DNA of 64,000 nt from Proteobacteria bacterium ST_bin11 (GCA_002083615.1 MSXO01000012.1:62001-126000), one strand, 5' to 3'; counted from the first letter of the stretch, positions 42,773 through 53,500 are shown. The notes: generated by a model from the letters alone, not told the origin. Numbers and translations: made by a program.

Positions 42773-43348
42773 ATGAAAGTCCTGTTGATCGCTACACTAT
42801 CATTGACACTTGCGACGGATGCGACCGCGGACATTTTCAAATATACCGATCCGAGTGGTCGAGTGTATTACACGGACGAGCCGAAAAAAGGCATCGATTA
42901 CCGTTTGATCATCCGCACCCGTCCGCGCACTTACAGCCGCGACCTCAAGCTCATGTCCGGCAATAAACATAAATTTAACGATTTGGTTGCCAAAGCTGCG
43001 GCCAAGCATCAAATAGACCCTAAACTGCTGCACGCCGTGATTCAAGCCGAATCAGCCTATAACCCCAATGCGGTTTCGTCAGCGGGTGCGGTGGGTTTGA
43101 TGCAGTTAATGCCGGATACCGCGCGCCGCTACGGAGTCACCGACCGGCGCGATGCCGAGCAAAACGTGGATGGCGGCACCCGTTATTTGAAAGATTTACT
43201 GGCAATGTTTAATTCGAATCTGACCTTGGCAGTGGCCGGATACAACGCCGGCGAAGGCGCGGTGATGAAATACAACAACAGCGTCCCGCCCTATCCCGAA
43301 ACCCGCAATTATGTGCAGCACGTGATGTCGCTGTATCGGAAAAGTTAA
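42773..43348 (+). CDS. Lytic transglycosylase (DUF4124-SLT)
   Basis: 191 residues. Signal peptide MKVLLIATLSLTLATDATA, a DUF4124 segment (IFKYTDPSGRVYYTDEP), then an SLT domain with the catalytic Glu in LLHAVIQAESAYNPNAVSSA, GAVGLMQLMPDTARRYGV and AVAGYNAGEGAV. It cleaves peptidoglycan glycan strands. The HDOD gene begins directly after its stop. Confidence 0.92.
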   Translation: MKVLLIATLSLTLATDATADIFKYTDPSGRVYYTDEPKKGIDYRLIIRTRPRTYSRDLKLMSGNKHKFNDLVAKAAAKHQIDPKLLHAVIQAESAYNPNAVSSAGAVGLMQLMPDTARRYGVTDRRDAEQNVDGGTRYLKDLLAMFNSNLTLAVAGYNAGEGAVMKYNNSVPPYPETRNYVQHVMSLYRKS

Positions 43349-44212
43349 TTGAAAGCAACTGCTATCAAGCAATTGATCGCGGGCTCAACCGAACTGTTTT
43401 CCCTGCCCGATATATATTTTCAACTCAGCGAGATGATCCGCGATTCGCGATTTTCGTTGGCAGACATCGGCAAGGTTATCAGTAAGGATCCAGCGCTAAG
43501 TGCCCGCCTATTGAGAGTGGTGAATAGCCCTTTCTACGGATTTCAAGCTAAAATCGATACTATTTCGCGCGCTGTTACTGTGATCGGCATTGACGACTTA
43601 AGTAATCTGGTACTGGCTACCACGGTTGTTGATCGCTTCGGAAAAATTCCATATGAACTGATCGACATGACCTCGTTTTGGATCCGCAGTATACAGTGTG
43701 CGGTAATCGCCCGCCTGCTGGCAAAATCCAGCGCTGTGCTTCACACCGAAAGACTATTTATGGCCGGCCTACTGCACGACATAGGCTCGCTATTACTGAG
43801 CCAAAAAATGCCGGAGCAATATCTAGAAGTATTGCTTGCCGCCAATCATAACCGCACATTGTTAGCCGATTTAGAACAAAAACTGATTGGTTTCACCCAC
43901 GCAGAGGTTGGAGGGGAGTTATTGAAAACGTGGGGGCTGCCGGAATCCTTATACGAAACCATAGGCTGTTATCTAACCCCTGCCGATGCCCAAATACATA
44001 GATTGGACGCTCACTTAGTGCATATGGCGGCGCGTCTGGTCGATAGCGACCAGCAAGCCAATGGTTTAGATATAGCAGTAGCGGAGTTCTCCAATCAATC
44101 GTTAACCTTGGTGCGTCTGACTAGAGAACAAATCGTCTCGACGATGAGTCAGGTGGAAGAGGAGTTTTTGCAGATGTTTGAATTACTTGGCCCAAACAAG
44201 AAGTTTCATTAA
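43349..44212 (+). CDS. HDOD-domain signalling protein
   Basis: 287 residues from the TTG at 43349, immediately after the previous TAA; later Met starts would cut the domain. FSLPDIYFQLSEMI, ISKDPALSARLLRVVNSPFYGF, ISRAVTVIGIDDLSNLVLAT and MAGLLHDIGSLLLSQ are typical HDOD motifs. HDOD proteins are scaffolds in signalling and surface behaviour and usually lack phosphodiesterase activity. No output domain is fused. Confidence 0.88.
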   Translation: MKATAIKQLIAGSTELFSLPDIYFQLSEMIRDSRFSLADIGKVISKDPALSARLLRVVNSPFYGFQAKIDTISRAVTVIGIDDLSNLVLATTVVDRFGKIPYELIDMTSFWIRSIQCAVIARLLAKSSAVLHTERLFMAGLLHDIGSLLLSQKMPEQYLEVLLAANHNRTLLADLEQKLIGFTHAEVGGELLKTWGLPESLYETIGCYLTPADAQIHRLDAHLVHMAARLVDSDQQANGLDIAVAEFSNQSLTLVRLTREQIVSTMSQVEEEFLQMFELLGPNKKFH

Positions 44213-44271
44213 ACGTTCGACAATTTCTAAACTCCAGGCTAGCAAGTTTCATAGCGCAATTTTATCCCTTA

Positions 44272-44850
44272 CTAAAGGATCTTAACTCCGAATTTCTCTA
44301 ACAAGCTCACCAGCTTTATCAAGGGCAGACCGACCAGAGCATTGGGATCATCTCCGACTATTTTACTGAAGAGCGCGATACCCAAACCCTCTGACTTAAA
44401 GCTACCTGCACAATCGAACGGCTGATCCAGATCAACATAATTGCAAATCTGAGATGACGCCAGCGTTTTGAAATGCACGCTACAAACATCCCTGTCGCTC
44501 AAACACCGACCCGTTTTGCTGTCCAATACGCAGATGCCCGTATAAAATTGCACCGTCCGACCGGATTGCTTGACTAGTTGTTGAATTGCTACTTCGCGCC
44601 CACCGGGCTTTCCTAATATTTCTTGGTCGAGTACTGCTGCCTGATCGGAACCGATGATTAAATGCTCAGGATATAATTTACCGAGCGCCGCGGCTTTCTC
44701 GATCGATAATCTGCTTACCATGACTTCCGGCAATTCGCCCGGTTTTCGACTTTCATCAACGTCGCTACCGCAACTAATAAAATCAAGACCTAGCTTTTCC
44801 AGGATCTGGCGGCGGTATTTTGAACTCGATGCAAGGACAATGGGGGTCAT
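44272..44850 (-). CDS. yceF: 7-methyl-GTP pyrophosphatase (Maf family, YceF)
   Basis: 192 residues. IVLASSSKYRRQILEKLGLDF, DVDESRKPGE, LIIGSDQAAVLD and ILGKPGG are Maf motifs; location next to yceD-rpmF identifies the YceF subgroup, which hydrolyses m7GTP. It is divergent from yceD, as in E. coli. Confidence 0.92.
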   Translation of the reverse strand: MTPIVLASSSKYRRQILEKLGLDFISCGSDVDESRKPGELPEVMVSRLSIEKAAALGKLYPEHLIIGSDQAAVLDQEILGKPGGREVAIQQLVKQSGRTVQFYTGICVLDSKTGRCLSDRDVCSVHFKTLASSQICNYVDLDQPFDCAGSFKSEGLGIALFSKIVGDDPNALVGLPLIKLVSLLEKFGVKIL

Positions 44851-44919
44851 GGTCTGGGGATTGGTTTGAGTAGGTGTACGTTTGACGCAACAGAGAGTTA
44901 TCTGTATGATTGTACAGTT

Positions 44920-45438
44920 ATGTCAGACAAGTTTCCCGACCTTATCGATCCTTTACTGTTCGCCGAAAGACGCGGCGCGCTATCCGGGGATATTAAAATC
45001 GCTCAGTTCGAGCGCTTGGCTGACAGCGTGATTGATGATGGCGCTGCTGTTAACGTCAGCATCGAGTTCGGAAAGGAGGGCAAACGGATTGTGATTGCCG
45101 GCCATATCGCGGGGGTTGCGGGACTGGAATGTCAGTCTTGCTTGCAAGCAATGGCCTGGCCGCTGGATATCGACTTTAAATTGGCTGTTGTCTCTTCGCT
45201 ACAGGAAGCGAAGCAATTAGACGATTGCGAGCCGTTATTGCTAGACGGGGACACCCTGTCGTTAATCGCGGTGCTTGAAGACGAAATCCTACTGGCATTG
45301 CCCGACTACCCAAGGCATGAACACAATTGTCTCGCGCACAATCGTTCGGAAGACGCCGGTTACAGCGCAACAGATAGTCAGACTAAGGCTAATAACCCTT
45401 TTTCTGTTTTAGCAAAACTTAAAAAAACTGGAGATTGA
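44920..45438 (+). CDS. yceD: YceD family protein (DUF177)
   Basis: 172 residues from the ATG at 44920 (MSDKFPDLIDPLLFAERRG); the frame is open upstream but without similarity. GLECQSCLQAMAWPLDIDF has the family's CxxC, and LSLIAVLEDEILLALPDYPRH is conserved. YceD is linked to 23S rRNA/ribosome assembly and is co-transcribed with rpmF, which begins 1 bp after its stop. Confidence 0.92.
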   Translation: MSDKFPDLIDPLLFAERRGALSGDIKIAQFERLADSVIDDGAAVNVSIEFGKEGKRIVIAGHIAGVAGLECQSCLQAMAWPLDIDFKLAVVSSLQEAKQLDDCEPLLLDGDTLSLIAVLEDEILLALPDYPRHEHNCLAHNRSEDAGYSATDSQTKANNPFSVLAKLKKTGD

Positions 45439-45439
45439 A

Positions 45440-45622
45440 ATGGCAGTACAAAAGAGCAAAGTATCGCGTTCCAGACGCGGTCAACGTCGTTCACACGATG
45501 CATTAGTCGGTAAAACCCTAGCTCAGGATCCATTGACCGGCGAAACCCATCTGCGTCACCACATGACGCCGGACGGTTTCTTCAAAGGCCGTCAAATCAT
45601 TGCCGGCAACGACGAAGATTAA
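45440..45622 (+). CDS. rpmF: 50S ribosomal protein L32
   Basis: 60 residues: MAVQKSKVSRSRRGQRRSHD is the standard L32 start, and GETHLRHHMTPDGFFKGRQI the standard end. GGAG precedes the ATG. Basic, without the zinc-binding cysteines found in some L32 paralogues. Confidence 0.97.
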   Translation: MAVQKSKVSRSRRGQRRSHDALVGKTLAQDPLTGETHLRHHMTPDGFFKGRQIIAGNDED

Positions 45623-45642
45623 TCGCTTTAAACTGCCATAGG

Positions 45643-45672
45643 TCGACTAGCCGCCTACAATCGGCGAGTCGA
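45643..45672 (+). other. Stem-loop between rpmF and plsX
   Basis: Arms TCGACTAGCCG and CGGCGAGTCGA pair over 11 positions with one mismatch around an 8-nt loop. No T-tract follows, so it is more likely a processing or mRNA-stability element than a terminator, separating the very abundant rpmF message from the fab genes. Confidence 0.5.
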
Positions 45673-45831
45673 GCAGCCCCTCATTCCAAGACAGGCTGCA
45701 AGAATCGCGCTTTCCAGCGCAATCGCCAGCAAAACAGGCAGTGATATTTGATTTATCGATAATCTCTGGGTAAGCCAACGCGTTGCTGGACAACTCTTGG
45801 CTCCTTTCAACTACTGGAGTTAGTCCTAAGC

Positions 45832-46860
45832 GTGAGCTCAACTCTCTCAATTGATGCCATGGGCGGGGATTTCGGTCCTCAAGTTACTGTTCCCGCCTCA
45901 CTGGCCTGTTTAAGAAAAAATTCGGACTTAAGTTTGATCATGGTTGGCGATGAAGCTGTTCTTAGTAAGCTGCTATCCCAAGCCATGATCGAGTTTGAAG
46001 GCCGAATCAGTATTCAACACGCCTCGCAAGTCGTCGAAATGGACGAAGCACCACAGAAAGCCTTGAAGAATAAAAAAGATTCTTCGATGCGCGTAGCGAT
46101 AAATCTGGTTCAGGAAGGCAAGGCAGATGCCTGCGTCAGTGCCGGCAACACCGGTGCATTGATGGCCACCGCACGGTTCGTGCTTAAGATGATTCCCGGC
46201 ATTGAGCGCCCGGCAATCATTTCCACTTTGCCGTCGGTGTTCGGCCACACCCATATGCTGGATTTAGGTGCCAACGTCGATTCCAGCGCGGAACATCTTT
46301 ATCAATTCGCCGTCATGGGCGAAGAAGTGGTCAAGGCAGTCGAAAACATCGAGCGCCCGCGAATCGGCTTGCTGAATATTGGCGAAGAAGACATGAAAGG
46401 TAACGAGCAGGTCAAAGCCGCCGCCAAATTACTGGAGAATTCCGGGCTGAATTATATCGGCTACGTGGAAGGCAACTCCATCAACGCCGGTAGCGTCAAA
46501 GTTGATTTGATCGTCGCCGACGGTTTCGTTGGTAACGTGGCTCTTAAATCGATCGAAGGCGCGGCAAAAATGATAGGCGGCAAATTAAAAGACAGTTTTT
46601 CGCAAAACTGGTTGACCAAATTAGCCGGCCTGATCGCTTACCCGGTTCTAAAGCGTTTCAAAGACAGCATAGACCCGCGCCTTTACAACGGCGCCAGCTT
46701 CATCGGCCTGCGCGGTCTGGTTATCAAAAGCCACGGCGGTGCCGACGTACTGGCTTTCGAAACCGCCATCCATTTGGCCGAAGTCGAAGTTGCGCAGGGC
46801 CTTATTCGTAAAATCAGCGAAAAACTAGAACTCGCGCTGACCCAGAAGGTTGATGAATGA
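45832..46860 (+). CDS. plsX: Phosphate acyltransferase PlsX
   Basis: 342 residues from the GTG at 45832, with GGAG upstream. LSIDAMGGDFGPQVTVPASL, ACVSAGNTGALMATARFVL, MLDLGANVDSSAEHLYQFAVMG and VADGFVGNVALKSIEG are diagnostic. It converts acyl-ACP to acyl-phosphate for phospholipid synthesis. fabH overlaps by 4 bp. Confidence 0.96.
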   Translation: MSSTLSIDAMGGDFGPQVTVPASLACLRKNSDLSLIMVGDEAVLSKLLSQAMIEFEGRISIQHASQVVEMDEAPQKALKNKKDSSMRVAINLVQEGKADACVSAGNTGALMATARFVLKMIPGIERPAIISTLPSVFGHTHMLDLGANVDSSAEHLYQFAVMGEEVVKAVENIERPRIGLLNIGEEDMKGNEQVKAAAKLLENSGLNYIGYVEGNSINAGSVKVDLIVADGFVGNVALKSIEGAAKMIGGKLKDSFSQNWLTKLAGLIAYPVLKRFKDSIDPRLYNGASFIGLRGLVIKSHGGADVLAFETAIHLAEVEVAQGLIRKISEKLELALTQKVDE

Positions 46861-47825
46861 CACGTTGGACTCATGTTATCGGTACGGGTGGCTATCTGCC
46901 CGAAACCATACGCACCAATGAGGATATTTCCGCCACGGTGGACACATCCGACAGCTGGATCTACGAAAGAACCGGCATCAAAAGCCGGCGGATAGCCGGT
47001 CCTGAAGAAACCGCATCCAGTATGGCGGAAATAGCTGCCAGACAAGCCATTGACATGGCGGGGATAGCCGCCGAAGACATCGATATGATCATCGTTGCCA
47101 CCGGCACGCCGGATCGAGTCTATCCCAGTACCGCCTGCCTGTTGCAGGAACGCTTGGGAATTAAACAATGCGTCGGGTTCGACATTCAGGCCGCCTGTTC
47201 GGGTTCCGTTTACGGACTGAGCATTGCCGACCAATACCTGAAAACCGGTTTTGCTAAAAATGTATTGGTGGTAGGTACTGAAATTTGCTCGCGTATCGTC
47301 GATTGGACAGACCGCGGCACTTGCATTCTATTTGGCGATGGTGCCGGCGCTATTCTACTGACCTCCGGTGATAAACCAGGCATCTTGTCTACCCATATTC
47401 ACTCCGACGGCGGCTACGAGGATTTATTGTATTGTCCCAATCCGCAGGTCGCGACAATCGCCAAACAAAACGAAGCCGCTTACATCAGCATGCGGGGCAA
47501 CGAAGTATTCAAGGTAGCCGTCAACACTTTGGGTCGAATAGTCGACGAAACACTTGAAGCCAACGGTATGCAACAAAGTGATATCGATTGGCTGGTGCCG
47601 CATCAAGCCAATACCCGGATTATTGCCGCTACTGCCAAAAAACTCGGCATGTCCATGGACCAAGTGATTCTGACGCTGGAAACCCAAGGCAACACCTCCT
47701 CGGCCTCCGTGTTATTGGCGTTTAACGAAGGCGTGCGCGACGGTCGGATCCAACGCGGACAAACCGTATTAATGGAAGCCTTCGGCGCCGGCTTTACCTG
47801 GGGTTCCGCATTAATTAGGTATTGA
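46857..47825 (+). CDS. fabH: 3-oxoacyl-ACP synthase III (FabH)
   Basis: 322 residues. The active-site Cys is in FDIQAACSGSVYGLSIADQ, the His in WLVPHQANTRIIAATAKKLG and the Asn in TQGNTSSASVLLAF. It condenses acetyl-CoA with malonyl-ACP to start fatty-acid synthesis. Its ATG overlaps the plsX stop. Confidence 0.97.
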   Translation: MTRWTHVIGTGGYLPETIRTNEDISATVDTSDSWIYERTGIKSRRIAGPEETASSMAEIAARQAIDMAGIAAEDIDMIIVATGTPDRVYPSTACLLQERLGIKQCVGFDIQAACSGSVYGLSIADQYLKTGFAKNVLVVGTEICSRIVDWTDRGTCILFGDGAGAILLTSGDKPGILSTHIHSDGGYEDLLYCPNPQVATIAKQNEAAYISMRGNEVFKVAVNTLGRIVDETLEANGMQQSDIDWLVPHQANTRIIAATAKKLGMSMDQVILTLETQGNTSSASVLLAFNEGVRDGRIQRGQTVLMEAFGAGFTWGSALIRY

Positions 47826-47827
47826 AT

Positions 47828-48784
47828 ATGACTACCACAGAACAAAGTTATAATCTGGCATTCGTATTTCCCGGACAAGGCTCGCAAGCTGTCGGCATGT
47901 TGGGTACGTTAGCTGCCGCTAATCCGCTGGTCAAACAGACATTCGAGCAAGCCTCCGACGTACTGAGTTTCGACCTTTGGAATATGGTCGCAAACGGCCC
48001 GGACACCGATTTGAACCAGACCCATAACACCCAACCAGCGATGCTAGCTGCCGGCGTTGCGGTATGGCGGGCCTGGTGTGAAACAACCGAAATCAAACCC
48101 GCGTGGATGGCCGGCCACAGTTTGGGCGAATACACCGCCCTAGTCTGCTCCGGCGCGCTAGGCTACGAAGATGCCATTCGCCTGGTAGCCGAGCGTGGCC
48201 GACTGATGCAGGAATCCGTGCCGGCTGGACATGGCGCGATGGCGGCTATCCTGGGTCTAGAAGACCATCAGATTGTTAACACTTGCGCTGAAGTAGCCAA
48301 TGGAGAAGTCGTTGCGGCTGCCAATTTCAACGCCCCCGGTCAAGTGGTAATCGCTGGCGAAACCGCTGCAGTCGAACGGGCAATGGAAGCCTTAAAAGCA
48401 CTGGGTGCCAAACGGGCATTGAAATTACCGGTCAGTGTTCCTTCCCACTGTGCGTTGATGGAAGCCGCTTCCGACAAACTAAACGCACTATTGCAAGGCG
48501 TTAACGTCGAGATGCCGAATAGCACGCTGATCCACAACGCCGACGTCAAATCGCATGGGTCACCCGAAGTCATTCGCTACGCATTGAAGGAACAATTGTT
48601 TAAACCGGTACGTTGGGTAGAAAGTGTCAAATTCATGTACGAACAAGGCGTCAACACCTTTGTGGAATGCGGGCCCGGTAAAGTATTAGTTGGTTTAAAC
48701 AAACGCATAGCGCCGGATGCCGCGCATTACACACTATACGACCCCGAAACCATCAACAACGTTGTGGAGCAACTCCGTGGATAA
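47828..48784 (+). CDS. fabD: Malonyl-CoA:ACP transacylase (FabD)
   Basis: 318 residues from the ATG at 47828. AFVFPGQGSQAVGM, WMAGHSLGEYTALVCSG (active-site Ser) and VSVPSHCALMEAA (active-site His) are intact. It loads malonate onto ACP. Only 2 bp after fabH. Confidence 0.97.
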   Translation: MTTTEQSYNLAFVFPGQGSQAVGMLGTLAAANPLVKQTFEQASDVLSFDLWNMVANGPDTDLNQTHNTQPAMLAAGVAVWRAWCETTEIKPAWMAGHSLGEYTALVCSGALGYEDAIRLVAERGRLMQESVPAGHGAMAAILGLEDHQIVNTCAEVANGEVVAAANFNAPGQVVIAGETAAVERAMEALKALGAKRALKLPVSVPSHCALMEAASDKLNALLQGVNVEMPNSTLIHNADVKSHGSPEVIRYALKEQLFKPVRWVESVKFMYEQGVNTFVECGPGKVLVGLNKRIAPDAAHYTLYDPETINNVVEQLRG

Positions 48785-49505
48785 AAAACTCGCCATTGTT
48801 ACCGGCGCCAGCCGCGGCATCGGTCGGGCCATTGCCGAAAAATTAGTCGCCGACGGCTTTTTTGTCGTCGGTACCGCCACCACCGACAGTGGCGCAGACG
48901 CTATTTCCGCTTACCTGGGCGAAAACGGCAAAGGCTATAAATTGAACGTCGCCGACGCCGCTGACATCGAAAGCTTTATCAAAACCACCGGCGATGCTTA
49001 CGGCACCCCAGCCGTGCTGGTGAACAACGCCGGCATCACCCGCGACAACTTGTTGATGCGGATGAAAGACGAGGAATGGGACGATATCATCGACACCAAT
49101 CTGACCTCGATTTTTAGAATGAGCAAAGCCGTACTGCGCGCCATGATGAAAGTCCGCTACGGTCGTATCATCAATATTTCTTCGGTGGTTGGCTCCACCG
49201 GCAACGCCGGCCAAGCCAACTACGCGGCGGCCAAGGCAGGGATGATCGGCTTTGCCAAATCGATGGCTAAAGAAGTCGGCTCGCGCGGCATCACCGTCAA
49301 CACCGTCTCCCCTGGCTTTATCGATACAGATATGACCAAAGAGTTGTCGGAAGACATTAAAAACGCTCTGCTGGGCTCGATAGCGCTGGGCCGCTTGGGC
49401 CAGCCGGAAGAAATCGCCCATGCGGTATCGTTCTTGGCATCAGAACAAGCGTCCTATATCACCGGCGAAACACTGCATGTGAATGGCGGAATGTACATGC
49501 CTTAA
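48777..49505 (+). CDS. fabG: 3-oxoacyl-ACP reductase (FabG)
   Basis: 242 residues from the GTG at 48777, overlapping the fabD stop by 8 bp, with GGAG 7 bp upstream. KLAIVTGASRGIGRAIAEKL (NADPH-binding), NNAGITRDNLLMRM, INISSVVGSTGNAGQ and the catalytic YAAAKAG complete the SDR signature. It reduces 3-oxoacyl-ACP. acpP, normally next, is absent: a terminator follows. Confidence 0.97.
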   Translation: MDKKLAIVTGASRGIGRAIAEKLVADGFFVVGTATTDSGADAISAYLGENGKGYKLNVADAADIESFIKTTGDAYGTPAVLVNNAGITRDNLLMRMKDEEWDDIIDTNLTSIFRMSKAVLRAMMKVRYGRIINISSVVGSTGNAGQANYAAAKAGMIGFAKSMAKEVGSRGITVNTVSPGFIDTDMTKELSEDIKNALLGSIALGRLGQPEEIAHAVSFLASEQASYITGETLHVNGGMYMP

Positions 49506-49532
49506 AGACGGCAAGCGCTATCCAGGCCAAAC

Positions 49533-49574
49533 AAAAAAGGCCGGCAGCCAATAAGGTTGCCGGCCTTTTTTTTT
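49533..49574. terminator. Strong bidirectional terminator after fabG
   Basis: AAGGCCGGCA and TGCCGGCCTT form a 10-bp stem, flanked by an A-run on one side and nine Ts on the other, so it can stop both the fab operon (plus) and the regulator operon ending at 49583 (minus). Confidence 0.9.
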
Positions 49575-49582
49575 GCTCCAGA

Positions 49583-50512
49583 CTAACCGCGCTGCAACAC
49601 CATGGCCACCGCCGCCGCTCGGGTGGAAACGCCGAGCTTCTCGAAAATATGTTCCAGATGTTTATTCACTGTACGGGGACTGGTGGTGAGGATAATACCG
49701 ATCTCTTTGTTGGTTTTGCCGCGGGCAATCCACATCAAAATTTCGGCCTCGCGAAAGGTTAACTTTAATTTTTCCCGCAAGCTTTCCGGGGTCCATTGTG
49801 CGTCTTCGCGCTGCAACAGCAGCAAATATTCGTCCGGATTCTGGCAGGCGCTGACTCTTAAGGTAAAACCCGGGGCTAGGCGATGAGCTTCCAGTTCGGC
49901 TTCCGAATCGTTTCGGCCACTTTGCCGCAACCAACGCTGAAACCAGCCATGCAATGACTCCGGCAGCAGGTCATCCGTCGACTGAGGCATGCCTTGCAAT
50001 TCTGCAAAATCACCCAACCATTCGCTGGCAGCTGGCGTTAGCCAGACGATACGCCCAGAGGCGTCGGTCGCTAAGGCGGCAAAATCGTGATGATCGAGAA
50101 GACTTTCGGCGCGACGCAAATTTCGGGTTTGCGTCAAATGCACCTCAATGCGGGCCAGCACTTCCGCGGGCCGAATCGGTTTCACAATATAATCCAGCGC
50201 ACCCTCGCCGAAACCGCGTAGCAAATTCTCCAACTCACTCAAGCCTGTCATAAACAATACGGGAATCGGCGCAGTAGTCGGATCGGCTTTCAGGCGACTA
50301 CATGTCTCGAAGCCGTCTATCCCCGGCATCATCACATCCAGCAGAATAATGTCGGGCTTGACGTACTGAATCTGTTCGATGGCCGAACAGCCATCAGTAG
50401 CCACTAATACCCGGTAATTCGCTTCGGACAAGGTATCGGATAACAAGGCCAGATTGCCGGGTGTGTCGTCGACTATCAAGACAGTGCCATTACTCGCGAA
50501 TATTTCCATCAT
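49583..50512 (-). CDS. LuxR/NarL-type response regulator
   Basis: 309 residues. Receiver domain with the phosphoacceptor Asp59 (DIILLDVMMPGIDGFETC); a central PAS-like segment (about 145-225; DHHDFAALATDASGRIVWLT); C-terminal LuxR helix-turn-helix (LTFREAEILMWIARGKTNKEIG and TVNKHLEHIFEKLGV). Its start overlaps the stop of the upstream hybrid kinase by one base, so the two form one signalling unit. Likely binds the palindrome at 54842 and its copy at 62086 (inference). Confidence 0.93.
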   Translation of the reverse strand: MMEIFASNGTVLIVDDTPGNLALLSDTLSEANYRVLVATDGCSAIEQIQYVKPDIILLDVMMPGIDGFETCSRLKADPTTAPIPVLFMTGLSELENLLRGFGEGALDYIVKPIRPAEVLARIEVHLTQTRNLRRAESLLDHHDFAALATDASGRIVWLTPAASEWLGDFAELQGMPQSTDDLLPESLHGWFQRWLRQSGRNDSEAELEAHRLAPGFTLRVSACQNPDEYLLLLQREDAQWTPESLREKLKLTFREAEILMWIARGKTNKEIGIILTTSPRTVNKHLEHIFEKLGVSTRAAAVAMVLQRG

Positions 50513-53500
50513 CAGGACACCTCCTGCTTGTGCATATTCAATAGTTTTCTGATTTCGCCTACCCGAAACTGACTGGCCAACACCATGAGCTTGGCAAAAA
50601 AGGCGCTATAGCCTGGCTCAGTTTTGGCAAGTTGTTCCAATACCTTTTTCAAACCCAACAAATCTCCGATCCGCACACACTCCACGCAAGCCGTTAACAA
50701 CTCAGCGGGCGGCATTATCAGCGGCTCAGGCGCTTTTTCAGGAAGCGCTTGCACGACATCGTTTTGATACAACCACGTCAACGACAAATATAACTTCAGT
50801 TTTTTCATCAATTGCGGCACTTGAATCGGCTTGGACAAAAAGTCATTACAACCGGCATTCAAAGCCGCCAATCGGTCACTCGGATAGGCATTGGCACTTA
50901 ATACCAGAATCGGCATGCCCCATTCCTGATCACGCAATGTCATCGCGGTTTCAATTCCACTAATCCCGGTCATCGAAATATCCAACAAAATCAAATCGGG
51001 CTGACTTTCGGCCACTTTAAGCAGACACTCCTCCCCAGAACATGCCTCACTCAAGTAAAAGCCCAGCGGCTCCAACATAGACAATAACAATTCGCGATGT
51101 TCCCGCTGATCGTCTACCACCAATATCTTTCGGCGCGGCCCTTGGTAACCGATGATAGTCGCCTTGGCATCTGGCTCGGTATCGGCACCCAGACTGGGGA
51201 GCAACAAGCGCACGGTAAAGGTACTACCTTGTCCGACCTGACTTTTCACCGTTAATTCCCCGCCCATGACTTCGGTGAGAATCTTGCTGATGGTCAGCCC
51301 CAAGCCGCTGCCAGCCACGGCATTACCGGTGGGATTATGCAAACGGGTGAATGGTTGGAAAATGTCTTGCAATTGTTCTTCGTCAATACCGCTTCCGGTG
51401 TCGCTGACCTGAAAATTCGCGACTCCGCCGCTGTAGCCGATTCGAAACACGATCTCACCGGTCGAGGTAAACTTCACGGCATTGCTGAGCAAGTTGATCA
51501 GGATTTGTCCTACTCGCTTTTCGTCACCGCGGATGCGCTGCGGCAGCGTATGAGAAATCTGGCAAACGAAATTAAGTCCCTTGTCTTCTGCCTGCAGTTT
51601 ATAGGTATGTACCAGATGTTCGATAAAATCCGGAAAATGAATCGGCTGATACTTCAGCTCGAATTTGCGGGCTTCGATCCTGGCAATATCCAATATATCC
51701 TCAATCAACGCACACAAGTGCTCACCACTGCGCTTCAAAGTTTCCACCGCTTGCTGCCGGTGCGCGGGAATACTCGGGTCCTGATGCAGGATATGCGCAT
51801 AACCGATGATGCTATTCAGCGGCGAGCGAATCTCGTGACTCATATTGCTCAAAAAACGACTCTTGGCTTGATTGGCGGTATCCGCCATCTTCAAAGCCCG
51901 CTGTAATTTGCCGTCGGTGTGTTTATGCTCTTCAATTTCCAGCAACAGCAATTGCGTTTGCTTGGCGGTCTCCTCGTGCGCGACGCGCCGACTTTCCGCA
52001 TTCAAAATCAACCACCAGGTACATAGGCCGATAAACACCAACAGCGAGGCATAGATCTTTAGAAAATTGTTCAGCAGCAACTGAAACGCCGCCGCGTCAT
52101 TTTCAACACTCAATAAATCCTGATAATAAATGATGCTGACAAAAATGCCGCTCAACACCGATAAAAACAAGAACATTAGAGTAAAACGCAGCAAACGCAA
52201 GCGGGCGTCCAAACTCATCGCGTCCGGCATGCACCATTTGGCTAGTTTCTCCAAATAATCTTCAAAGCGAAAACCCACCTTACAGCCGTCGAGACAGCGC
52301 GCATCCAGCGTACAACACAAAGAGCAAATACTGCCTGCATAAGCCGGACAATAGGCAATATCCTCGTGCTCAAACTCGTTTTCGCAAATTGAACATTTGT
52401 TATGCGACTTGCGATTATTTTCCTCGCGGTTACGCGCCAGATAATGCTTACCACCGGATAAATACGCAATGGTCGGTACTAACGCAAACGCCAGCCCCAA
52501 CGCAATAAACGCGGAGAATGCCTGCGCATAGGCGCCAAACAAACCGGCGTAAGCCAATATCGATAGCAGCGAGGCGCAGAAGGTGGAAATTATCCCAACC
52601 GGATTCAAATCCGAGAGATAAGCGCGTTTAAACTCCACCACCTTTGGACTCAAGCCAAACGGCTTATTGATCATTAATTCAGCGGCGATGGAACTGATCC
52701 AGGCAATCGACATGTGCGAGAACAAACCCAACACTTTTTCCAGCGCACCGAATACGCCGAACTCCATCAACAACAGCGCAATCAACACATTAAAAAACAA
52801 CCAGACAACTCGACCCGGATGGCTATGAGTTAACCTGGAAAAAAAGTTGGACCAAGCCAGGGAGCCGGCGTAGGCATTGGTGACATTGATTTTGATCTGA
52901 CTGACAATCACAAACAACGTGGTTGCCGCCAGCGCCCATTTCGGGTCCTCAATCAACTCGCTGTAAGCCACCAGATACATTTGCGTGGGCTCGTGCGCGT
53001 GCTCCGGGCTAACACCATGCCGAATCGCCAAATGCGCGAGCAAAGCTCCCAGCAATTGCCTTAAGGCGCCAAACACGATCCAACCTGGTCCGGCCGACAG
53101 CGTGGCCAGCCACCAGCGCACTTTATTTCCCTGATGTTTTTGCGGCATAAATCGCAGGAAATCCACCTGCTCGCCGATCTGCGCGACCATCGAAAATGCC
53201 ACAGTCGCCGCCGTACCGAACAACAACCAATCAAACCCTTGACCGCTGCCGGCGATCCAAAAATAAGCGCCCAAGGTCTCCAGCGCTTCCGGTTCGCGCA
53301 TGGCGACAGCCACATACGGCGCAATCAACAACAGCAACCACAAAGGCTGGGTCCAAAGTTGCATCCGGCTAATCGTAGTAATCCCGAACGTAACCAACGG
53401 AATCACCACCACGGCGCTCACGACGTAGGCAATCTCCAAGGGAATATTGAAGTAAAGCTCGATAGCCAAGGACATGATCGAGGCTTCCAGCGCAAACAAG

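Noticed and set aside
45647..45850. 67-codon minus-strand frame between rpmF and plsX
   Set aside because: Starts inside plsX, overlaps the hairpin region and shows no coding features.
48843..49421. 192-codon minus-strand open frame
   Set aside because: Antisense to fabG with no independent support.
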